Shown piece by piece: positions 13,944 through 17,553 of a DNA stretch of 17,553 bases (position 1 is its first letter; each line of letters begins with the position of its first letter). The translations under genes and the position numbers were made by a program. The stretch is from an uncultured Bacteroidota bacterium. Lineage in GTDB: Bacteria; Bacteroidota; Bacteroidia; Chitinophagales; Chitinophagaceae. The notes beneath the pieces are model-generated. The model was not told the DNA's origin. It saw only the letters and a program-made list of their open reading frames with translations, and ran no database searches. The DNA lies in assembly GCA_903912435.1 (NCBI GenBank), contig CAIWHI010000569.1, positions 1 through 17,553 on the forward strand. Reading direction: 5' to 3'.

Positions 13944-14091
13944 GGAACAAATCCCCGGAAAGCAACAAACGATTCAGGTCGGGGCTGTCCATGAGGATTT
14001 GCACCTCTCCCTGGTTTTTACTCCAGGGCCCTACCCCCAATTATGGTAGACGAAGTATCCCTCTTCTACGGCATTCCCGGAAATTTGTCCC
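13944..14091 (-). ncRNA. Y-RNA-like element Y1, directly downstream of Ro60
   Basis: Minus strand, 148 nt. The 5' strand GGGACAAATTTCCGGGAA (14091-14074) and 3' strand TTTCCGGGGATTTGTTCC (13961-13944) pair over 18 positions with no gap, including G.U pairs. Directly inside are TGCCGTAG and TTTGTTGC. The inner domain has GAAGAGGGATACTTCGTC, a capped stem CCCTGG/CCAGGG with loop AGTAAAAA (14028-14009), and a T-loop-like hairpin GAGG-TGCAAAT-CCTC (14007-13993). The capped stem is nearly the same as in Y5. The 5' end lies 18 bases past the Ro60 stop codon. Known bacterial Y RNAs are usually encoded next to the Ro60 gene and bind it through the helix of paired ends. Confidence 0.8.
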
Positions 14092-14109
14092 AATTGTCAT
14101 TTTATAAAA

Positions 14110-15630
14110 CTAATTCAATCTTATTTGCTTAATCATTTCTACAGCACTGTGTCCGTCTTCAATGGCATTTAGTACATCAAAGACCTTATCACTCCATCCT
14201 GCTATCAGGTACACATCATTTTTCTGCATACTAATAGGGGTTGTGCCCAATCCTGCAAGGTCGAAGAGGTATAATTTAGCATTAGGAGCAATCGATTTAT
14301 ACCCGTTCCAGGAGGTTTCAAGGTGGCTATTATTGTTTTTGCTGTCCCAAAGCTGGCAGTCGGTAAACAATATTACCTTATCCATCACCATGTTGTGCCT
14401 TATCAAATCATCCACCACTTTATAGCCATTGGTGGCATACCCTACCTCACCCTCTCTCCTGTAGAATTCCTGCACATTACCCAGAACGTTCCTTGATGGC
14501 ATATTCACTACTTTCCACTTTTCACCAAACATGCCGGTAATTACCTTATTGCACTTAGACTGTAGCAACATCCCCAACATTAACCCAATATCGTAAAGCA
14601 ATACCTTACTCTTAGGTGATACAGGTTTTTGCATCGACCCTGAAACATCACAAGCTATCAGCACCCTTGCTTCTTCATCGAACCCTGCCATATTTACTAC
14701 GCTTGCACTCACCGCATCTTCAAGGGCATTCATCACCATGGTGACATAATATGATTTCAAGAGCATAACCTCCCTATAAGCCGCCAAAAACCTGAATGGC
14801 AATTGTTTAGACTTACTTACTTCCCTAGGGTCTCTAAGCCTGTTGCATACTTTCCTCATATGGGTATCGCTAACCTCAGCTTCGATGATATTCCTTAGGT
14901 TGCGCAGCAAAGCCATATAGCCCAGTTTATCACTATTTATCAGTTCTTCCCATTTGGCAGTAAATGCCGTCTTCCGGGCTTTATCGTCCTCATATTTCAA
15001 CTGGCCGAGTGCTGATAATTCAGTTTCCCAGGTATAAGGTACAGCCAATGTTTTGGCAGCTATCTTATCAAAAATAGCCTGCTGGTTATCATCTTTAGCT
15101 TTTGGGTGCACCAAAAACAAAGCATCCCTTAGGGTTATTGCCCCATCCCTGTTATACTTGGCAAACTGGTATTCATCAAACCTATTGAATGCCTCTCCCA
15201 GTCCTTTCTGAACTTGCTTGGATAGCTTGCCCAACTTCTTAACACCCTCCCTGGGATTTGCAGCCTGATAATAGGCAAGCAATTCAGTGATTTCATCAGC
15301 ACGCTGCACCACATTTTTCACAGTAGTACCCACCAGTCCATTACCCGATGCTTTTTTAGCCATCTCAACAGCTAGCACCAAAGGAATACTCCTTAAGTAC
15401 ATATCATTTCTGGTATATACTGCCAATCGGGCAATAAATTCAGGGTCGTTCTTGTCCATTAGTTCCCTTATTCTTAGCAGGCGGGTATTGGCACCTTCGT
15501 AGAAACCATCACTCAGCCCTGCTGTTACTACAACAGAATAAAGTTCCACCTCCGGTGTTAAGACATATGCCTTAGCACCTTCCTTGTTTACTACTGGTTG
15601 TTGTTTAGTTTTAAACAGGTTGAATCTCAT
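14110..15630 (-). CDS. rsr: Ro60 / Rsr orthologue (TROVE + von Willebrand A domain)
   Basis: 506 aa, close to animal Ro60 (538) and bacterial Rsr. Residues ~20-320 are the TROVE HEAT-repeat ring (FIARLAVYTRNDMYLRSIPL, ITLRDALFLVHPK, YMALLRNLRNI). Residues ~321-500 are a vWA domain with a complete MIDAS: Asp328-x-Ser330-x-Ser332 (CDVSGSMQ), Thr400 and Asp424 (FTDCQ). In the family the ring binds Y RNAs on its outer face and 3' ends of misfolded RNA in its cavity, and in bacteria a Y RNA can tether Ro60 to polynucleotide phosphorylase. Six Y-RNA-like elements follow it on the same strand, and a WYL regulator is divergent. The ATG at 15630 is the first in frame. Its -7 region is poor (GAGCTTTG, 15762-15755), with an operator-like palindrome just upstream, suggesting activator-dependent expression. 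Confidence 0.93.
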   Translation of the reverse strand: MRFNLFKTKQQPVVNKEGAKAYVLTPEVELYSVVVTAGLSDGFYEGANTRLLRIRELMDKNDPEFIARLAVYTRNDMYLRSIPLVLAVEMAKKASGNGLVGTTVKNVVQRADEITELLAYYQAANPREGVKKLGKLSKQVQKGLGEAFNRFDEYQFAKYNRDGAITLRDALFLVHPKAKDDNQQAIFDKIAAKTLAVPYTWETELSALGQLKYEDDKARKTAFTAKWEELINSDKLGYMALLRNLRNIIEAEVSDTHMRKVCNRLRDPREVSKSKQLPFRFLAAYREVMLLKSYYVTMVMNALEDAVSASVVNMAGFDEEARVLIACDVSGSMQKPVSPKSKVLLYDIGLMLGMLLQSKCNKVITGMFGEKWKVVNMPSRNVLGNVQEFYRREGEVGYATNGYKVVDDLIRHNMVMDKVILFTDCQLWDSKNNNSHLETSWNGYKSIAPNAKLYLFDLAGLGTTPISMQKNDVYLIAGWSDKVFDVLNAIEDGHSAVEMIKQIRLN

Positions 15631-15666
15631 AACATTGGTTTTAACTATTTATAATTGTTTTCATCA

Positions 15667-15717
15667 CCCTAATTTAGGGGCTAAGGGTTCTGCTTTATAT
15701 CTTTTGCAGAACCCTTA
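15667..15717 (-). promoter_or_regulatory. Two hairpins in the Ro60 leader
   Basis: TAAGGGTTCTGC (15682-15693) and GCAGAACCCTTA (15706-15717) form a perfect 12-bp stem with a 12-base loop. Next to it CCCTAATTTAGGG (15667-15679) is a short palindrome. Both would be in the 5' leader of the Ro60 mRNA if transcription starts near 15748. No U-tract follows, so attenuation is not evident; binding by Ro60 itself is a speculation. Confidence 0.5.
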
Positions 15718-15769
15718 TTCCGCTTGTCCCCTTGTCTCTTTTCATTTGATAATGCAAAGCTCTAATCCC

Positions 15770-15793
15770 ACTACGCAATGAAATTGCGCAGTT
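15770..15793. promoter_or_regulatory. Operator-like palindrome, site 1 (Ro60 side)
   Basis: ACTACGCAA-TGAAA-TTGCGCAGTT, with core palindrome CGCAATGAAATTGCG (15774-15788). 21 of 24 positions match site 2. It lies 7 bases upstream of the candidate Ro60 -7 element. Confidence 0.7.
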
Positions 15794-15888
15794 AAAAATA
15801 TTTTGAAAATTGTTTTACATAAAGTATATTTTATTGATAATCAACAACTTGAAAATGAAATTTTGTAAGAAAAAATCACATTAATATT

Positions 15889-15912
15889 ACTACGCAAATA
15901 CATTGCGCAGTT
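15889..15912. promoter_or_regulatory. Operator-like palindrome, site 2 (WYL side)
   Basis: ACTACGCAA-ATACA-TTGCGCAGTT, same orientation as site 1, with differences only in the central five bases. It overlaps the expected -33 position of the WYL gene promoter, whose -7 element may be TACCTTTA (15925-15932). Confidence 0.7.
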
Positions 15913-15953
15913 GCAATTTTATTTTACCTTTATTAACCAATTCAATCCCTCTT

Positions 15954-17009
15954 ATGCCTATAAATAAACTAGCCTTAGTGCGCTATAAAGTCATAGACTC
16001 TTGCCTGCAAAACCGATACCGCAAATGGACGCTTGAAGACTTGGTAACTGCCTGTTCTGATGCGCTCTATGAATACGAAGGAATTAAAAAAGGAATCAGT
16101 AAACGCACCGTGCAGCTTGACCTACAGAATATGCGCAGTGAAAAATTGGGCTATAATGCCCCTATCATAGTTACCGACAAGAAATACTATAGCTATGAAG
16201 ATAAAAAGTACAGCATCACCAATATACCCCTATCAGGCAGCGACCTGAATACCCTAAGCGAGGTAGTGCAGATATTAAGGCAGTTTAAGGGTTTCGGGTA
16301 CTTTCAGGAACTGACAGGTATGGTGAGCAAACTGGAAGACAAAATTTACAAGCAGCAAAATAAAGGCAAGTCCTTCATCCATTTTGAAACCAACAACCTT
16401 CTGAAGGGATTAGAATATATAGACCCACTTCATAAGGCTATTATCAATAAAACTCCGCTCGAAATCACCTACCAATCATTCAGGGCAAGACAGGCAGGCG
16501 AAATTGTCTTCCATCCCTATTTACTCAAGGAATACCGCAACCGTTGGTTCTTATTCGGGGCTAAATCCCAGGCCAAAAGGAATGGGTTTATTACCATTGC
16601 CCTCGATCGGATCATATCAGTGAAGGAATCTACTAAGGCGGAATTTATTGAAAATGACATCTTCGATGCAGATACCTTTTTTGATGATGCAATTGGTGTC
16701 ACAAAATCGCCCAACCAGCCTACTCTTGAGGTAGTACTGAATATCTGCACCGAAATGGCACCCTATGTAATTACCAAGCCCCTCCACCCCTCACAAAAAA
16801 TACTAAAACGTGATAAGGATGGCATGATATTCAGCATCAATGTGATCTGGAATTTCGAATTGGAGCGGGAAATCCTGGGTTTTGGTGAGCATGTAAAAGT
16901 GTTGTCACCCAGACTATTGGTAAAACAAATAAAGAAACGTACCCAAAAAATGCTGGAACATTATACCCCTACTCCTCAGTCACCCCCTCCCGATGCCTCA
17001 GGGTCTTAA
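15954..17009 (+). CDS. WYL-domain transcriptional regulator, divergent from Ro60
   Basis: 351 aa from the ATG at 15954 (MPINKLALVRYKVIDSC). The frame is open further upstream, but an earlier start would run through operator site 2. Residues ~1-75 form a winged-HTH (IDSCLQNRYRKWTLEDLV ... SKRTVQLDLQNMR). Residues ~150-230 are a WYL domain (HPYLLKEYRNRWFLFGAK; the W-Y-L position reads W-F-L). Residues ~245-335 resemble the WCX extension. WYL regulators sense a ligand, in studied cases single-stranded nucleic acid, and several act as activators. The neighbouring Ro60/Y-RNA genes and two palindromic sites suggest it controls them in response to damaged or abnormal RNA or DNA; this is inference. 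Its last 12 bases overlap the end of the convergent exbD-like gene. Confidence 0.85.
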   Translation: MPINKLALVRYKVIDSCLQNRYRKWTLEDLVTACSDALYEYEGIKKGISKRTVQLDLQNMRSEKLGYNAPIIVTDKKYYSYEDKKYSITNIPLSGSDLNTLSEVVQILRQFKGFGYFQELTGMVSKLEDKIYKQQNKGKSFIHFETNNLLKGLEYIDPLHKAIINKTPLEITYQSFRARQAGEIVFHPYLLKEYRNRWFLFGAKSQAKRNGFITIALDRIISVKESTKAEFIENDIFDADTFFDDAIGVTKSPNQPTLEVVLNICTEMAPYVITKPLHPSQKILKRDKDGMIFSINVIWNFELEREILGFGEHVKVLSPRLLVKQIKKRTQKMLEHYTPTPQSPPPDASGS

Positions 17010-17510
17010 TTTGAGCATTTCCTGCTCTTCTCTGGTTATATCCACTATAGCATAAGTCTGCACATCATTGATAATCATTTCATCCAGAACATTTACCACA
17101 TCGCTATAGGTACAGTCTGTATTGGGTTTTATTAATACAAACATTCTATTTGATTTCAACTGTTGATTCTCCAGTATTGCCCTTTTCTTATCAATAATAG
17201 CTTTGCGGGCTTCTGCCATAGAAACAGTTTTCATCTGCTCCTTATGTTCTAAAAGTCCTTCATAAAAGGCAATCTGATGTCCTGTGGTAGGTATCAAAGT
17301 CATACTATTACTAGCCGGAAAATCAGTTGTCATTTCTTGTGCTGGCTTGTAAGGCATATTCAGGTCAATAACCTTAGGTTTAGAAATAGTGGTGGTGTAC
17401 ATAAAAAAGGTAATCAGTAAGAAGCCCAGGTCGACCATGGGAGTCAAATCTATTCTGGGTGGGGGCAATCTTCTCTTGCCGTTTTTCTGCGCAACTATCA
17501 AATCAGCCAT
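16998..17510 (-). CDS. ExbD/TolR-family biopolymer transport protein
   Basis: 170 aa. A cytoplasmic basic N-terminus (KNGKRRLPPPRIDLTP) leads into one transmembrane helix (~24-42, MVDLGFLLITFFMYT) with the conserved proton-path Asp27. The rest (~45-170) is periplasmic, including FVLIKPNTDCTYSDVVNVLD, typical of the ExbD periplasmic domain. In the family it works with ExbB (MotA/TolQ) and TonB to pass proton-motive force to outer-membrane transporters. The partners would lie beyond the window edge; Bacteroidota often have two exbD genes in tandem. It converges on the WYL gene with a 12-base overlap of coding ends. Confidence 0.9.
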   Translation of the reverse strand: MADLIVAQKNGKRRLPPPRIDLTPMVDLGFLLITFFMYTTTISKPKVIDLNMPYKPAQEMTTDFPASNSMTLIPTTGHQIAFYEGLLEHKEQMKTVSMAEARKAIIDKKRAILENQQLKSNRMFVLIKPNTDCTYSDVVNVLDEMIINDVQTYAIVDITREEQEMLKLRP

Positions 17511-17553
17511 AGGAATGAATTTGATAAAAAGACACCGCTATCATATATATTCC

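Larger units (their letters stand above)
15631..15953. promoter_or_regulatory. Divergent control region between Ro60 and the WYL regulator
   Basis: 323 bases without a credible gene. It contains two operator-like palindromes centred 119 bases apart, a poor -7 element for each gene (GAGCTTTG minus, 15762-15755; TACCTTTA plus, 15925-15932) and two hairpins in the Ro60 leader, listed separately. Confidence 0.65.

Noticed and set aside
12507..14091. tmRNA as the source of tRNA-like pieces
   Set aside because: There is no tag-peptide reading frame, no Ala-type acceptor end, and several separate elements rather than one.
15631..15953. Sigma-54 promoter upstream of Ro60, as in RtcR-controlled operons
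   Set aside because: No TGGCA-N7-TTGC-type pair at -24/-12 was found on either strand.

Overview
The window looks like chromosomal DNA of a member of the Bacteroidota, probably a Chitinophagaceae/Sphingobacteriales-type organism. The DNA is AT-rich. Several starts are preceded by the Bacteroidota promoter form TAnnTTTG with an upstream TTTG-like box, and Shine-Dalgarno sequences are absent. One secreted protein ends in a type IX secretion (T9SS) sorting domain, and NHL, Asp-box, OmpA and TPR proteins are prominent. There are no phage or transposase genes, but one small toxin-antitoxin module is present and at least two genes are decaying.

Layout. 1-640 (minus): start of a secreted Asp-box protein cut by the window edge. 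781-2784 (minus): membrane adenylate cyclase with a periplasmic TPR sensor. 2964-5440: divergent polyhydroxyalkanoate (PHA) pair, a PhaE-like protein (minus, with a clear terminator) and a PhaJ/MaoC hydratase (plus). 5441-5645: PhaJ terminator and a REP-like double hairpin. 5646-7863 (minus): secreted NHL-repeat protein with T9SS tail, preceded by a small Cys-rich secreted protein. 8072-9969 (plus): exported PqqB-like metallo-beta-lactamase-fold protein and a tandem OmpA-domain protein. 10023-12364 (minus): FkbH-like enzyme, a decayed acyl carrier protein gene and a VOC/epimerase-like protein, the remains of a glyceryl-ACP-type operon.

12507-17009 is the most interesting part. A bacterial Ro60 orthologue (TROVE + vWA, 14110-15630, minus) is followed, starting 18 bases after its stop codon, by six Y-RNA-like elements on the same strand (Y1-Y6). 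Each has 5' and 3' ends that pair into an outer helix of different sequence, and inside that helix the same pair of strands, TGCC(G)-A/U-rich on the 5' side and TTRTTGC (CTTTTGC in Y5) on the 3' side. Y1, Y2 and Y5 carry tRNA-like arms; in Y5 the arm order is T-arm, capped acceptor-like stem, D-arm, i.e. circularly permuted. Y3, Y4 and Y6 are short and lack tRNA-like arms. A vapBC-type module lies antisense between two copies of a duplicated Y-RNA unit, and its PIN toxin is truncated by an in-frame amber codon. Divergent from Ro60 is a WYL-domain regulator. The shared 323-base promoter region has two near-identical palindromes, ACTACGCAA-N5-TTGCGCAGTT, that look like its operators. Together this reads as a regulated Ro60 / Y RNA ribonucleoprotein locus. 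16998-17510 (minus): ExbD/TolR protein, overlapping the WYL gene tail to tail.
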